Made by a program: the position numbers and the translations under genes
Shown: in pieces, positions 54,605 through 63,373 of the stretch
Numbering within the stretch: the first letter of the stretch is position 1
How the letters are laid out: every line of letters begins with the position of its first letter
Source: Pelagibius sp.
GTDB taxonomy: Bacteria > Pseudomonadota > Alphaproteobacteria > Kiloniellales > Kiloniellaceae
Direction: 5' to 3'
Length of the DNA: 64,000 nt
Assembly (NCBI GenBank): GCA_028280305.1
Contig: JANQMC010000098.1
Location: 1 to 64,000 of the forward strand
The notes under the pieces: generated by a model
What the model was told of the DNA's origin: nothing
What the model saw: the letters and a program-made list of their open reading frames with translations, nothing else
The model's database searches: none

Positions 54605-55630
54605 CTAGGGAATGTTGTCGCGCAGAAAAACGTCGATGCGGATGCGCTCCTGGTCGGCGACGATTGGGGTCGCTTCGCAGGCGGAGAGCAGTACCCGCGC
54701 GGCGCTGCGCACCTCATGACCGGGATCCTGATTGACCACGGCGTCGATGGTGCCGCGCACCAGATGCTTTCGCGTGAAGGGCGTCAGGTCATGGGCCAGG
54801 AAGACAACATCGCCGCTCCGCTGTGTCGCCTCCAGAGCGGCAACGATACCGCGGTTGCCGGCGCCGACGTTGTAGATCCCCACCAGGTCCGGTGTCTCGG
54901 CCAGAAGCGCCGCGGTTACCGTCTCGACTTTCTCGAAGTCGTCGCGCCCCTCGCGCACCGGCAGCACTTCGAGCTGGGGAAACTCCCGCGCCATGACCTG
55001 TTCAAAACCGAACTGCCGCTCGACATGATCGCGCAGCGCCAGAGACCCGGCGATGAGACCGACCTTGCCCTGGCGCGGGCCGACGAAACGGCCCAGCAGC
55101 ATGGCGGCGGTGCGGCCGGCAGCCGTGTTGTCGATCCCGACGTAGTGAACCCGTTTCGATCCCGGCGCGTCGGAGACAAGGGTCACGACCTTCACCCCGG
55201 CATCGACAAGGCCGTTGATGGCTTCGCGTACCGCCGGATGATCGAGCGCAACCACGGCCACGCCGTCGAAGTCCTCGCCCAGTTGCTCCAGTTCTTCCGC
55301 CAGGGCGACGCCGTCGAAAACGTCGACCTGGCGCACGGACACACGGATGCGCTCGCCGATCAGGCGCTCGGCCGTCGCCTCGACCTCCGCCTGAAGGCTC
55401 TGCATGAAGGTGTTGGTGCCGGTGGGAAGGATGAAACAGAAGCGATAGTCGCGGGCCCGCGCCAGGCGTGCGGCCAGGCGGTCCGGCTGATAGGCCAGCT
55501 TGTCGGCGGCTGCCTCCACCCGCTTCACGGTTGCAGAGCGCACGCCGGAACGGCGATTGAGCACGCGGTCGACGGTCGCGACACTAACGCCCGCCTCGCG
55601 CGCCACGTCTTGTATTGTTATCCGCGCCAA
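54605..55630 (-). CDS. LacI-family transcriptional regulator
   Basis: A 341-residue repressor if started at TTG 55630, which has GGAGG 10 bases upstream. An in-frame ATG at 55660 would add ten residues with no ribosome site. The N-terminal HTH reads ARITIQDVAREAGVSVATVDRVLN, followed by the hinge ATVKRVEAAADKLAYQPDRLAA. The C-terminal periplasmic-binding-like domain (VTLVSDAPGSKRVHYVGIDN) resembles sugar-binding LacI members. It leads the isomerase-oxidoreductase genes and could also act on the ABC-Dha promoter. Confidence 0.9.
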   Translation of the reverse strand: MARITIQDVAREAGVSVATVDRVLNRRSGVRSATVKRVEAAADKLAYQPDRLAARLARARDYRFCFILPTGTNTFMQSLQAEVEATAERLIGERIRVSVRQVDVFDGVALAEELEQLGEDFDGVAVVALDHPAVREAINGLVDAGVKVVTLVSDAPGSKRVHYVGIDNTAAGRTAAMLLGRFVGPRQGKVGLIAGSLALRDHVERQFGFEQVMAREFPQLEVLPVREGRDDFEKVETVTAALLAETPDLVGIYNVGAGNRGIVAALEATQRSGDVVFLAHDLTPFTRKHLVRGTIDAVVNQDPGHEVRSAARVLLSACEATPIVADQERIRIDVFLRDNIP

Positions 55631-55730
55631 GGGGTCTGTTCCTCCCTGATGCGGAACCATCGCACAGCCCGATGATGGGCGCAACTCAGATGATGATGCT
55701 ATACCTTCTTGGGGATTTCTTGGAGCTTCC

Positions 55731-57101
55731 CTAGCTCCGCTCGAAGCCGCGTTTCAGCTCCCAATCGGTGACCCGGCGGTCATATTCCAACTGTTCCCAC
55801 TTGGCGGTGTGAACGTAGTGGTCGACGACCGCATCGCCGAAGGCAGCCCGCAGCATCTTGGACTTTTCCAGGGCGTTGATGGCATCACGCAGGGTCTTGG
55901 GGATATCGCGCAGCTTCTTGCCGCCATAGGCATCACCGACAAAGGGGTCCGCCAGATCAAGCTTCTCCTCGATGCCGGCCAGCCCCGCCGCCAGCAAGGC
56001 CGAGAACGCCAGATAGGGATTGAGATCGCCGCCCCCGACCCGGCACTCGATACGGATCGCCTTGCTGCCGTCGCCGCAGAGACGGAAACCGGCGGTGCGG
56101 TTGTCGAGGCTCCAGACCGCCTTGGTCGGCGCGAAGGTCCCCGCCTGGAACCGCTTGTAGGAGTTGATGTAGGGCGCCAGGAAGTAGGTGATGTCGTCGG
56201 CATACTTCAGTTGCCCGGCAACGAACTGGCGCATCAGTTTCGACATCCCGTGCGGTGCCTTGGGATCGAAGAACAGCGGCTTCTTGCCGGCCTTGTCCCA
56301 GAGCGAGGCGTGGATGTGGCAGGAGTTGCCCGCCAGTTCATAGTGCCACTTGGCCATGAAGGTCAGCGCCTTGCCTTTCTGGAAGGCAATTTCCTTGCAG
56401 GCGTTCTTCAGGATCACATGGTGATCGGCCATGGTCAGCGCCTCGTCGTAGCGCACGTTGACCTCCGCCTGGCCGGGCCCCCACTCGCCCTTGGAGTTCT
56501 CCACCGGAATACCGCAACCCTGCAGGCCCTTGCGGATGGCCCGCACCACATCCTCCTCCTTGGAGGTCTGGAAGATGTGATAGTCCTCGATGTAGTAGCC
56601 CTCGGTCTTCATGTCCTGGTAGTGCTTCTGATGGGCGCTCTCGAAAGTCTCGTCGAAAAGATAGAACTCCAGCTCCGAGGCCAGGAAGGGCTTGTAGCCT
56701 TTGGCCGCCAGCCGCTCGACCTGCCCCTGCAGGATGGCCCGCGGCGAGTGCTCGACCGGCGTATGGCCGTGGTGGTTCAGAACGTCGCAGAGCACCAGGG
56801 CCGTGCCCTCCAGCCAGGGCGTGACCCGAAGGGTGGAGAGATCCGGCTTCATCACGAAGTCGCCGTAGCCCTGGGTCCAGTTCGCCGCCGCATAGCCCGG
56901 CACCGGTTCCATATCGATGTCGTTGGCCAGCAGATAGTTGCAGGCATGGGTCTCGTCCTCCGCCGTGTCGACGAAGAACTCGGCCTGAAACCGCTTGCCG
57001 ACGAGGCGGCCCTGCATGTCGACCATGCAGACGAGGACCGTGTCGATGCTGCCCAGGGCGACGGCTTCTTTCAATTGGGCGAGGGTCAGTTTGCCTGGCA
57101 T
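55731..57101 (-). CDS. Glutamine synthetase family protein (PuuA/gamma-glutamylamide synthetase-like)
   Basis: A 456-residue member of the GS superfamily. The beta-grasp N-terminal segment is TVLVCMVDMQGRLVGKRF. The catalytic domain has ELEFYLFDE, WGPGQAEVNV and NSCHIHASLWD, with the late IECRVGGGDLNPYLAFSALLAAG. It lacks the full housekeeping GlnA pattern and resembles ligases that glutamylate amines (polyamines, ethanolamine or similar). ATG 57101 has GGAG 8 bases upstream. It is transcribed away from a 15-bp tandem repeat. The substrate is unknown. Confidence 0.87.
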   Translation of the reverse strand: MPGKLTLAQLKEAVALGSIDTVLVCMVDMQGRLVGKRFQAEFFVDTAEDETHACNYLLANDIDMEPVPGYAAANWTQGYGDFVMKPDLSTLRVTPWLEGTALVLCDVLNHHGHTPVEHSPRAILQGQVERLAAKGYKPFLASELEFYLFDETFESAHQKHYQDMKTEGYYIEDYHIFQTSKEEDVVRAIRKGLQGCGIPVENSKGEWGPGQAEVNVRYDEALTMADHHVILKNACKEIAFQKGKALTFMAKWHYELAGNSCHIHASLWDKAGKKPLFFDPKAPHGMSKLMRQFVAGQLKYADDITYFLAPYINSYKRFQAGTFAPTKAVWSLDNRTAGFRLCGDGSKAIRIECRVGGGDLNPYLAFSALLAAGLAGIEEKLDLADPFVGDAYGGKKLRDIPKTLRDAINALEKSKMLRAAFGDAVVDHYVHTAKWEQLEYDRRVTDWELKRGFERS

Positions 57102-57198
57102 GGCTTGAACTCCGGATTTGGCTGGGCCGGCGGGAAGGAGGCTCCGCGCCGGAGGAATCGGTAAGGCCGCGAGCATAGAACCAGAAGCGGCCCCAGGT

Positions 57199-57296
57199 CG
57201 AGACGGCAGATGTCGAGACGGCAGATATCGGGACGGCAGATATCGGGACGGCAGATATCGGGATGGCAGATATCGGGACGGCAGATATCGGGACAG
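57199..57296. repeat. 15-bp tandem repeat (minisatellite), about 6.5 copies
   Basis: Head-to-tail copies of a 15-bp unit CGGGACGGCAGATAT start at 57199, 57214, 57229, 57244, 57259 and 57274, with a partial seventh copy at 57289. The third, fourth and sixth copies are identical and the others differ by one to three bases. The unit length is a multiple of three, and a minus-strand frame reads a Cys-Arg-Pro-Asp-Ile repeat, but no credible gene uses it. It lies between the FGGY gene end (57309) and the GS start (57101), so it may influence GS expression. Copy number is likely to vary by slippage. Confidence 0.9.
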
Positions 57297-57308
57297 GGCC
57301 GCGGGCGG

Positions 57309-58838
57309 CTAGAAACCGTCATGAAGCTGATGGCTGATATCGGTGAGCCCGCGCCGCGCTTGATCGTAAAGCGCAAAACGTTTGACGTAGGCCGCGTGGT
57401 GATCCGGGTCCGGCGTGTTTTCCTCCCGGATGCGCACGCAGCGCTCGATTGCTTCTTCCGGCGAGGCGAAGATCCCCGCCCCCACCGCCGCCACCAGGGC
57501 CGCGCCGAAGGAGGCGTCGCCGTTTGCCGGCACCTTCACCGTCAGCCCGGTCACATCGGCGATGATCTGGCGCCAGGTGGCGCTGCGTGCGCCGCCGCCG
57601 AGCAGGCGCATATCGCCGAAAGTCGCGCCGGAGAGCGTTTTGGCGGTCTGCAGCACGTCGTTAAGAGCAAAGGCAATACCCTCGTAGCAGGCGCGGGCGA
57701 AGTGGGCCCGGTTGTGCGCCAAAGTAAGGCCGATGAAATCACCGCGCAGCTTGGGGTCCCAATGCGGCGCGCGCTCGCCCATCAGATAGGGATGAAAGAT
57801 CAGCCCGTCGCAGCCCGGCGGAACTTCTGCGGCGAGGCGGTCCATCTCCGCGAAAGCCGTCTCCTCCGGCAGGTCGGAGAAAAAGGTGTCCCGGACCCAG
57901 CGATGGGCCGTGGCGCAGGCGTTGATGCCGGAGGCCATGTACCACTGGCCGGCCATGATATGCGGGTAGCAGGAAACCGGCGGATGCACTTCGGGCTTGC
58001 CGGTGGTCAGAAAGACCACGCCGGCTGTGGCCAGCTTGATCGCCCCCTGCCCCGCTTCGATGGCTCCGGCGCCATAGAGTTCCACCGTCGTGTCATTGGA
58101 TCCGACGACGACCGGCGTCCCTTCCCTCAGGCCCGTGGCCGCGGCTGCGGCGGCATGAACCGTTCCCGCAACGTCGCTGGGCTCGCGGACCGGCGGCAGG
58201 CGTTCCATGTCCCAGCCGATCAAGGCACAGAGTTCCGGCGACCAGGCACGGCTTTCGGCATCCGACATCAGCGCCCCCAGGGCATCGGAATAGTCGGTGC
58301 ACCAGTCCCCGGTGAGGCGGCTGCGCAGCCAGTCCTTCGAAACATAAAGCCTTGCCGTACGCTCGATGGCCGCCGCCTCATGCTTTTGCAGCCAGGCGAG
58401 CTGGCAAAGCGTCCAGGTTGGGTTGGCGCGGTTCAGGCCCTTTTCGATGATCATGTCACCGGCCCGGGCATGAAGTTCTTCCGCCTCGGCGGCGCTGCGC
58501 TGGTCGTTCCACATGATGGCCGGGCGGATGACCTGCCCCGCGGCATCCTCCAGCACCGCGATGTGGGCACCGCCGGAGAGACCGACCGCAGCGATCTGTT
58601 CGGCAGAAATGCCGGCCTTTTGAGTCACATTGGGCACCGCCGTGCAGAGCGCAGCCCACCAGCCCGCCGGGTCCTGTTCCGACCAGCCGGGTTGCGGGCT
58701 CGCGGTTGCAATCGGCGCCGCCGCCTCGCCCAAGGTCTCACCGGTCTCGTCGACAAGAGCAGCCTTCAGGCTGCCGGCACCGAGATCGATACCCAATGTG
58801 ACGCGACCGGATGCCATACCAGGGGCGCCATCGCTCAT
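57309..58838 (-). CDS. FGGY-family carbohydrate kinase (xylulokinase-like)
   Basis: A 509-residue sugar kinase. The N-terminal phosphate loop LGIDLGAGSLKAALVD and GLSGGAHIAVLEDAAG are followed by RPAIMWNDQRS, as in xylulokinases. The ATP site has LLGGGARSATWRQIIADV and the C-terminal GDASFGAALVA. It phosphorylates a ketose or polyol. ATG 58838 overlaps the SDR stop by 4 bases, so SDR (polyol to ketose) and kinase (ketose to ketose phosphate) probably act in sequence. The exact sugar is undetermined. Confidence 0.9.
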   Translation of the reverse strand: MSDGAPGMASGRVTLGIDLGAGSLKAALVDETGETLGEAAAPIATASPQPGWSEQDPAGWWAALCTAVPNVTQKAGISAEQIAAVGLSGGAHIAVLEDAAGQVIRPAIMWNDQRSAAEAEELHARAGDMIIEKGLNRANPTWTLCQLAWLQKHEAAAIERTARLYVSKDWLRSRLTGDWCTDYSDALGALMSDAESRAWSPELCALIGWDMERLPPVREPSDVAGTVHAAAAAATGLREGTPVVVGSNDTTVELYGAGAIEAGQGAIKLATAGVVFLTTGKPEVHPPVSCYPHIMAGQWYMASGINACATAHRWVRDTFFSDLPEETAFAEMDRLAAEVPPGCDGLIFHPYLMGERAPHWDPKLRGDFIGLTLAHNRAHFARACYEGIAFALNDVLQTAKTLSGATFGDMRLLGGGARSATWRQIIADVTGLTVKVPANGDASFGAALVAAVGAGIFASPEEAIERCVRIREENTPDPDHHAAYVKRFALYDQARRGLTDISHQLHDGF

Positions 58839-59626
58839 GCCGGATCCTCGGCCGTTACGTAGGCGGCGGTGATGCCGCCGTCGACCAGCCAGCCCGCGCC
58901 GGTTACATAGCTCGCGGCCTCCGAACAGAGGAAGCAGGCCACCGAGGCCACCTCCCCCGCCTCGCCGAAACGGCCGAGCGGCATGTGCACCCGGCGGCGC
59001 TCCAGCTTCTCCTCCGTATCGAACAATTCCGCCGTAAGCGGCGTGCCGATGGGGCCGGGCAACAGCGCATTGCAGCGGATGCCCTGGCGCCCGTACTGCA
59101 CCGCGATCTCCCGCGTCATGGCCATGACGCCGCCTTTGGAGGCTGTATAGGCAAGCTGCGGCACGGCGGAGCCCATCACCGCCACCAGCGAAGACATGTT
59201 GAGGATCGCCCCTCCGCCGGCACGGCGCAACGCCGGGATGCCGAACCGGCAGCAGTGGAAAACGCCGGTCAGGTTGATGGCGATAGTGCGGTCCCAGACC
59301 GCCGTCGCGGTATCTTCCGGCCCGCGGTCCTCGGACAGCATCACCCCGGCGTTGTTGAACAGCGCGTCGACGCGGCCGAGCCCGGCCTCGGCGGCGGCCA
59401 TCATCGCTTCAACGGACTCGGCCTGGGCCACGTCCACCTGAAGCGCCACCGCCTTGCCACCCCCGGCTGTAATGGCGGCCGCGCTTTCCTCCGCCGCCGC
59501 CAGATTCAGATCTGCCACTGCCACCGCCGCGCCTTCGCGGGCAAACAGCAGGGCTGCCTCCCGTCCAATGCCCGCGCCGCCACCGGTGATCAGGGCATGC
59601 CGTCCCGCCATCTGCTGTCCGCTCAT
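58835..59626 (-). CDS. SDR family oxidoreductase (kinase-linked)
   Basis: A 263-residue classical SDR with TGGGAGIG near residue 13, FNNAGVM near 93, Ser in LNMSSLVAV and the active-site YTASKGG. It is the first gene of a two-gene unit with the FGGY kinase, overlapping by 4 bases. ATG 59626 with GGGGGGAAGG upstream is preferred among three in-frame Met codons. A polyol or sugar-alcohol dehydrogenase role is inferred from the kinase partner. Confidence 0.86.
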   Translation of the reverse strand: MSGQQMAGRHALITGGGAGIGREAALLFAREGAAVAVADLNLAAAEESAAAITAGGGKAVALQVDVAQAESVEAMMAAAEAGLGRVDALFNNAGVMLSEDRGPEDTATAVWDRTIAINLTGVFHCCRFGIPALRRAGGGAILNMSSLVAVMGSAVPQLAYTASKGGVMAMTREIAVQYGRQGIRCNALLPGPIGTPLTAELFDTEEKLERRRVHMPLGRFGEAGEVASVACFLCSEAASYVTGAGWLVDGGITAAYVTAEDPA

Positions 59627-59714
59627 CGCCTTCCCCCCGGCTGCAAGCACCGTGATAAGGTCGCCGCTGATTCGGCGCCCTCGGTACCCAAAAAGCGAAG
59701 GTAGCTTGCGTCAC

Positions 59715-59741
59715 TTGGCAACTGCAACATATTGTTGGCAA
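59715..59741. promoter_or_regulatory. Direct TTGGCAA repeats in a divergent promoter region
   Basis: Two TTGGCAA copies at 59715-59721 and 59735-59741 are 20 bases apart, about two helix turns. The second is followed by GTACCAAC, adding an inverted TTGG/CCAA element. They lie in the 170-base gap between the divergent SDR and GS-family genes, where both promoters must sit. They are candidate activator or repressor sites; the binding protein is unknown. Confidence 0.4.
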
Positions 59742-59796
59742 GTACCAACTTTGAAAAACAATCGAACAATGAACATGGGCTTCGAGGAGGCAGACG

Positions 59797-61125
59797 ATGG
59801 CGGGGGATTCGGTGAAGGAAATGATGGCGGCGTTGAAGAAGATGAACGCCCGCTATGTGCGGTTTGAGCTTCCCGATCTCCACGGCACCAGCCGCACCAA
59901 GGTGATCCCCGTCGGCAAAGCGGAGGGCTATGCCCGCAAGGGCCTGAACTTCTACGGCGGCACCATCGGCCTGGATACGGCCTCCGCCGTGATCGGCGGC
60001 TGCGGCGTCCATGAGGAGGTCAGCTACCGCGACCAGCAGCTTGTGCCCGACCCGGCGAGCCTGCGCCCTGTTCCCTGGCTGGAAGATACCGCCAAGGTGA
60101 TCTGCGATGCCCGCTGGGCACCGGGGGAGCCCATCGCCGCCACCCCGCGGACGGTATTGGCGAGCCTGCTGCAACAGGCCCGCAAGATGGGCTACGACGT
60201 GATGTTCGGGCTGGAGTACGAGTTCTATCTGCTCGACCCGGAAACCAAAGCCCCGCTCTTCGGCGGCGTCCATATCTTCAACGCCACGCGCAATCAATAT
60301 GTGCCCTTCCTCGACGGCCTTCTGGACACACTGCAGGCAGCGGGCATCGACGTCATCACCCACAACTGCGAATACTCGCCCTCTCAGTTCGAGATTAACT
60401 ACGGCCCCGGTGTTGGGCTGGAGGGCGCCGACAAGGCCTTCACCTTCAAGAATGCGATCAAGGAACTGGCCCACCGCAACGGCTATCTGGCGACCTTCAT
60501 GTCCAAGCCGGCGACAGACATGGCCGGCTGCGGCTGCCACGTCCATGTCAGCCTGATCGACCGCAAGACCGGCAAGAACGCGTTCCACAGCAAGGGCGCG
60601 AAGGAAGGGATGAACCCGCTGATCCGCCGGTTCGCAACGGGTCTACTGACCCACGCCAAGGCCATGCAGCCGCTGATCGGCCCGACGCCGAACTGCTATC
60701 ACCGCCTCAAGCCGCACACCTTCGCCCCCTCCAACATCTCCTGGGGCGTCGAGGACCGCACCGCCATGGTGCGGATGAAGGACGTCGGCGAAGACAACTG
60801 CCACATCGAGATGCGGGCCGCCTCCGGCATCTCCAACCCCTATCTCTCCGCCGCCGGAGTGCTGGCCGCCGGTCTGCTCGGCCTGAAGGAAAAAGGCGAA
60901 CTGCCGATACCCTCAAAGGGTCCTTCGGAGGACGACCCCAAGCACCAGAAGCTCGCCGCCAGCCTGGAGGAATCCCTGGCCGCCCTGAAGAAGGACAAGG
61001 CCATGCAGGAAATGCTGGGCGCCGACTTTGTGAAGCTCTTCACCACGGTGAAGGAAGCGGAACTGGCCCGCTTCCGCAGCCATGTCACCGACTGGGAGCG
61101 CGACGAGTATCTGGAGCTTTACTGA
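59797..61125 (+). CDS. Glutamine synthetase family protein (GlnT type)
   Basis: A 442-residue GS-superfamily ligase. The N-terminal RYVRFELPDLHGTSRTKVIP segment is typical of the rhizobial GlnT group. Catalytic segments are GLEYEFYLLD, the pair NCEYSPSQFEINYG, CGCHVHVSLID, and HIEMRAASGISNPYLSAAGVL. The ribosome site GAGGAGG lies about 6 bases before ATG 59797. It is divergent from the SDR-kinase pair. It could make glutamine or a gamma-glutamyl amide; sequence alone does not decide. Confidence 0.88.
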   Translation: MAGDSVKEMMAALKKMNARYVRFELPDLHGTSRTKVIPVGKAEGYARKGLNFYGGTIGLDTASAVIGGCGVHEEVSYRDQQLVPDPASLRPVPWLEDTAKVICDARWAPGEPIAATPRTVLASLLQQARKMGYDVMFGLEYEFYLLDPETKAPLFGGVHIFNATRNQYVPFLDGLLDTLQAAGIDVITHNCEYSPSQFEINYGPGVGLEGADKAFTFKNAIKELAHRNGYLATFMSKPATDMAGCGCHVHVSLIDRKTGKNAFHSKGAKEGMNPLIRRFATGLLTHAKAMQPLIGPTPNCYHRLKPHTFAPSNISWGVEDRTAMVRMKDVGEDNCHIEMRAASGISNPYLSAAGVLAAGLLGLKEKGELPIPSKGPSEDDPKHQKLAASLEESLAALKKDKAMQEMLGADFVKLFTTVKEAELARFRSHVTDWERDEYLELY

Positions 61126-61160
61126 CTGGAAACGGGCCACCGGATCTCGGGAATGTTCCC

Positions 61161-61802
61161 TTAAGACGGCTGCCTCTCGAGTCCGTCAATGACGAGCCGC
61201 AGGCCCAAGGCCGCCATCACGCTGCCCGCCAGGCGGTCGATCCAAGCCTTGGATGCGAGGTAGATCGAACGCGGCCCACTGGCTGAAAACACCAGAGCCA
61301 CTGTTGCGTACCAGCCTGCCTCAACACAGAAGATCAGGGGCGGCAGCGCGACAAGCATCCAAAGCGGCGGCGCGGCCGCCAGGAGAGCCGCGAAGATACT
61401 GGCGTAGACGATGGCGGTCTTCGGGTTGCTGATCTGAATGAGCAAGGCGAGCCAAAAGGCACGCAGCAGCCCTCTTCTTCCTGCTCGCCCTGTTTCAGGC
61501 AAGACAAGCGGTTCCGACGCAGCGCGCCAGATGCGAACCCCTAGGTAAATCAGATAGGCACCCCCGGCGAATTTGAGGATCAGATAGAGCCACGCCACCT
61601 GCAGCAGGAGCGCCGTCAGGCCCAGCAGCGCCAGGCTGCCGAAGACGGCGCCGCCAACCCCCATGCCGAGGGCAACGGCAAGCCCTTCCGACCGCGAGGC
61701 GGCAATCGAGATACGGGAAACAGTTATGAAGCTCGGGCCTGGACTGGCGGCGCCGATCAGCAAGGCCAAAAGAATTCCGGTGAGTGCGGCGACGCCGGAC
61801 AT
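61161..61802 (-). CDS. LysE/RhtB-family amino-acid exporter
   Basis: A 213-residue inner-membrane protein with about six hydrophobic segments. The family signature GAASPGPSFITVSR lies near residue 20 and the LIQISNPKTAIVYASIFAALL segment near 120. Such proteins export amino acids or related metabolites. ATG 61802 has AAGGAG 7 bases upstream. It is convergent with the GS-family gene (35-base gap). Confidence 0.88.
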   Translation of the reverse strand: MSGVAALTGILLALLIGAASPGPSFITVSRISIAASRSEGLAVALGMGVGGAVFGSLALLGLTALLLQVAWLYLILKFAGGAYLIYLGVRIWRAASEPLVLPETGRAGRRGLLRAFWLALLIQISNPKTAIVYASIFAALLAAAPPLWMLVALPPLIFCVEAGWYATVALVFSASGPRSIYLASKAWIDRLAGSVMAALGLRLVIDGLERQPS

Positions 61803-62092
61803 GGGCAAACTCCTTCACAGTGGATGGACTTGCCCAGGCGAACGGCGGATCCCAGGTCGACGAACGACCCGGGCCTGCGCTCCTCGATGGTGCTCCATTA
61901 ACCTCGCCAGTCACGCAGAACCGGTCTTTTACCGGAGCGGTGCCGGATGGACAAGCGCCGGCCCGACCTGCGCCGATCTCAGAAGCGCTGTAAAAGTCAG
62001 CATTTCTGCGGCTTCCGCATGATCACGGAATATTAACGTATGGCCACTCTAATCTACTAACAGTAGAATTTGATTTCATAGTGAACGCAAAG

Positions 62093-62506
62093 ATGAATCA
62101 AGCTGTCGACTGTCCCCTTCGGGTGCTGGTCATTGATGACCAGAAAACAATGCGATCCATTGTTAAGAGCATGCTGAATTCGATCGGCATCAAAGCATCG
62201 ACGGCATTGCCCGGCGGCGAAGAAGCATTGGCGTTTCTGGCGGACCCCAACACGCGCTTTCCCGACGTCATCATCTGTGACCTGCATATGGAAAACATGG
62301 ATGGTCTGGAGTTTTGCAATGCCGTACGGCGCAACCGGGCCTACGCCAATCGCGGCGTCCCGATCTTGATCCTGACCGGTGATCGGGATCCCCTTCTTCA
62401 CGAAGTGTCCAAACAGGTCGGCGCCGTGACGGTTCTCACCAAGCCGGTCACGATAGAGTGCCTGAGGTCCGAGATCGAAGCGGCGGTCGGCTACCAGTTC
62501 GCCTGA
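62093..62506 (+). CDS. Stand-alone response regulator receiver (CheY-like)
   Basis: A 137-residue single receiver domain. The acid pair is D15-D16 (VLVIDDQ), the phospho-acceptor D63 (IICDLHMENMDG), then Thr in ILILTGD and Lys in VLTKPV. No output domain follows. An in-frame GTG 12 bases upstream is an alternative start; neither start has a strong ribosome site. No kinase gene is adjacent, so its partner lies elsewhere. The upstream 61803-62080 region is AT-richer than average and carries no gene. Confidence 0.87.
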   Translation: MNQAVDCPLRVLVIDDQKTMRSIVKSMLNSIGIKASTALPGGEEALAFLADPNTRFPDVIICDLHMENMDGLEFCNAVRRNRAYANRGVPILILTGDRDPLLHEVSKQVGAVTVLTKPVTIECLRSEIEAAVGYQFA

Positions 62507-62539
62507 CATCACCAGTAGCAAGACCCTGCAGCCAGAGGC

Positions 62540-63244
62540 TCATACCGAATAGGTCAACCCGCCGTCGATGCGCAGGTTCTGGCCGGTCATATAGGCGGCA
62601 TCCTCCGAGGCCAGATAGGCGATGAGAGAGGAGACCTCCCCCGCCTTGCCGTAACGGCCCATAGGGATCCGGGCGCGGCGGTCCTCGGTTTCCGGCAGGC
62701 TGTCGATGAAGCCGGGCAGCACATTGTTCATACGGATGTTGTCGGCGGCGTACTTGTCGGCAAAGAGCTTGGTGAAGCTGGCCAAGGCGGCGCGAAAAAC
62801 GCCGGAGGTCGGGAACAGCGGGTCCGGTTCAAAAGCCGCGAAGGTCGAGATGTTGACGATGACGCCGCCGCCCTGAGCGGCCATGATCGGCGCCACCAGA
62901 CGGGCGGGCCTGATCACATTCAGCAGATAGACCTCCATGCCGGTATGCCAGTCCTCGTCGCTGATTTCCAGCACCGGTCCCTTGGGCCCATGGCCGGCGG
63001 AATTGACCAGCACGTCGATGCGCCCCCAGCGCGCCATCGCGGCATCGACCAGCTTCTGCAGATCCTCGATCGAGCGGTTCGAGCCCGTGACGCCGACGCC
63101 CCCAAGTTCCTTCGCCAGAGCCTCGCCCTTCCCCGACGATGAGAGAACAGCGATCGCATAACCTTCCGACGCCAGTCGCCGCGCAGCGTCCGCCCCCATC
63201 CCGCTACCGCCCGCGGTGATGATCGCAACTTTCTTGTCCGCCAT
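62540..63244 (-). CDS. SDR family oxidoreductase
   Basis: A 234-residue short-chain dehydrogenase. The cofactor motif is TAGGSGMG at residue 11, NSAGHGP near 77 and NISTFAAF near the catalytic Ser. At the YxxxK position stands FPTSGVFRAALASFTKLF, so the usual catalytic Tyr is replaced by Phe or displaced; activity may be altered. The end MTGQNLRIDGGLTYSV is standard. ATG 63244 is chosen over a longer frame. It is divergent from a LysR gene that probably regulates it. Confidence 0.82.
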   Translation of the reverse strand: MADKKVAIITAGGSGMGADAARRLASEGYAIAVLSSSGKGEALAKELGGVGVTGSNRSIEDLQKLVDAAMARWGRIDVLVNSAGHGPKGPVLEISDEDWHTGMEVYLLNVIRPARLVAPIMAAQGGGVIVNISTFAAFEPDPLFPTSGVFRAALASFTKLFADKYAADNIRMNNVLPGFIDSLPETEDRRARIPMGRYGKAGEVSSLIAYLASEDAAYMTGQNLRIDGGLTYSV

Positions 63245-63373
63245 GATCGTTTCTCCATCGTCCGGATCTGCAAAAAGAATCTGCCGCAAAGATGCGCCTT
63301 CGCCCCGCCCTTGACCAATCATGTCTCGTCGCGCGAGACTGTAGAAATTCTACTGGCTTAAGAAAGCGATCCC

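Noticed and set aside
57199..57296. CRISPR array
   Set aside because: Units are contiguous with no unique spacers and only 15 bp long; no cas genes nearby.
57086..57376. Small minus-strand frame encoding Cys-Arg-Pro-Asp-Ile repeats
   Set aside because: It exists only because the 15-bp tandem repeat keeps frame; no ribosome site, and it overlaps both flanking genes.
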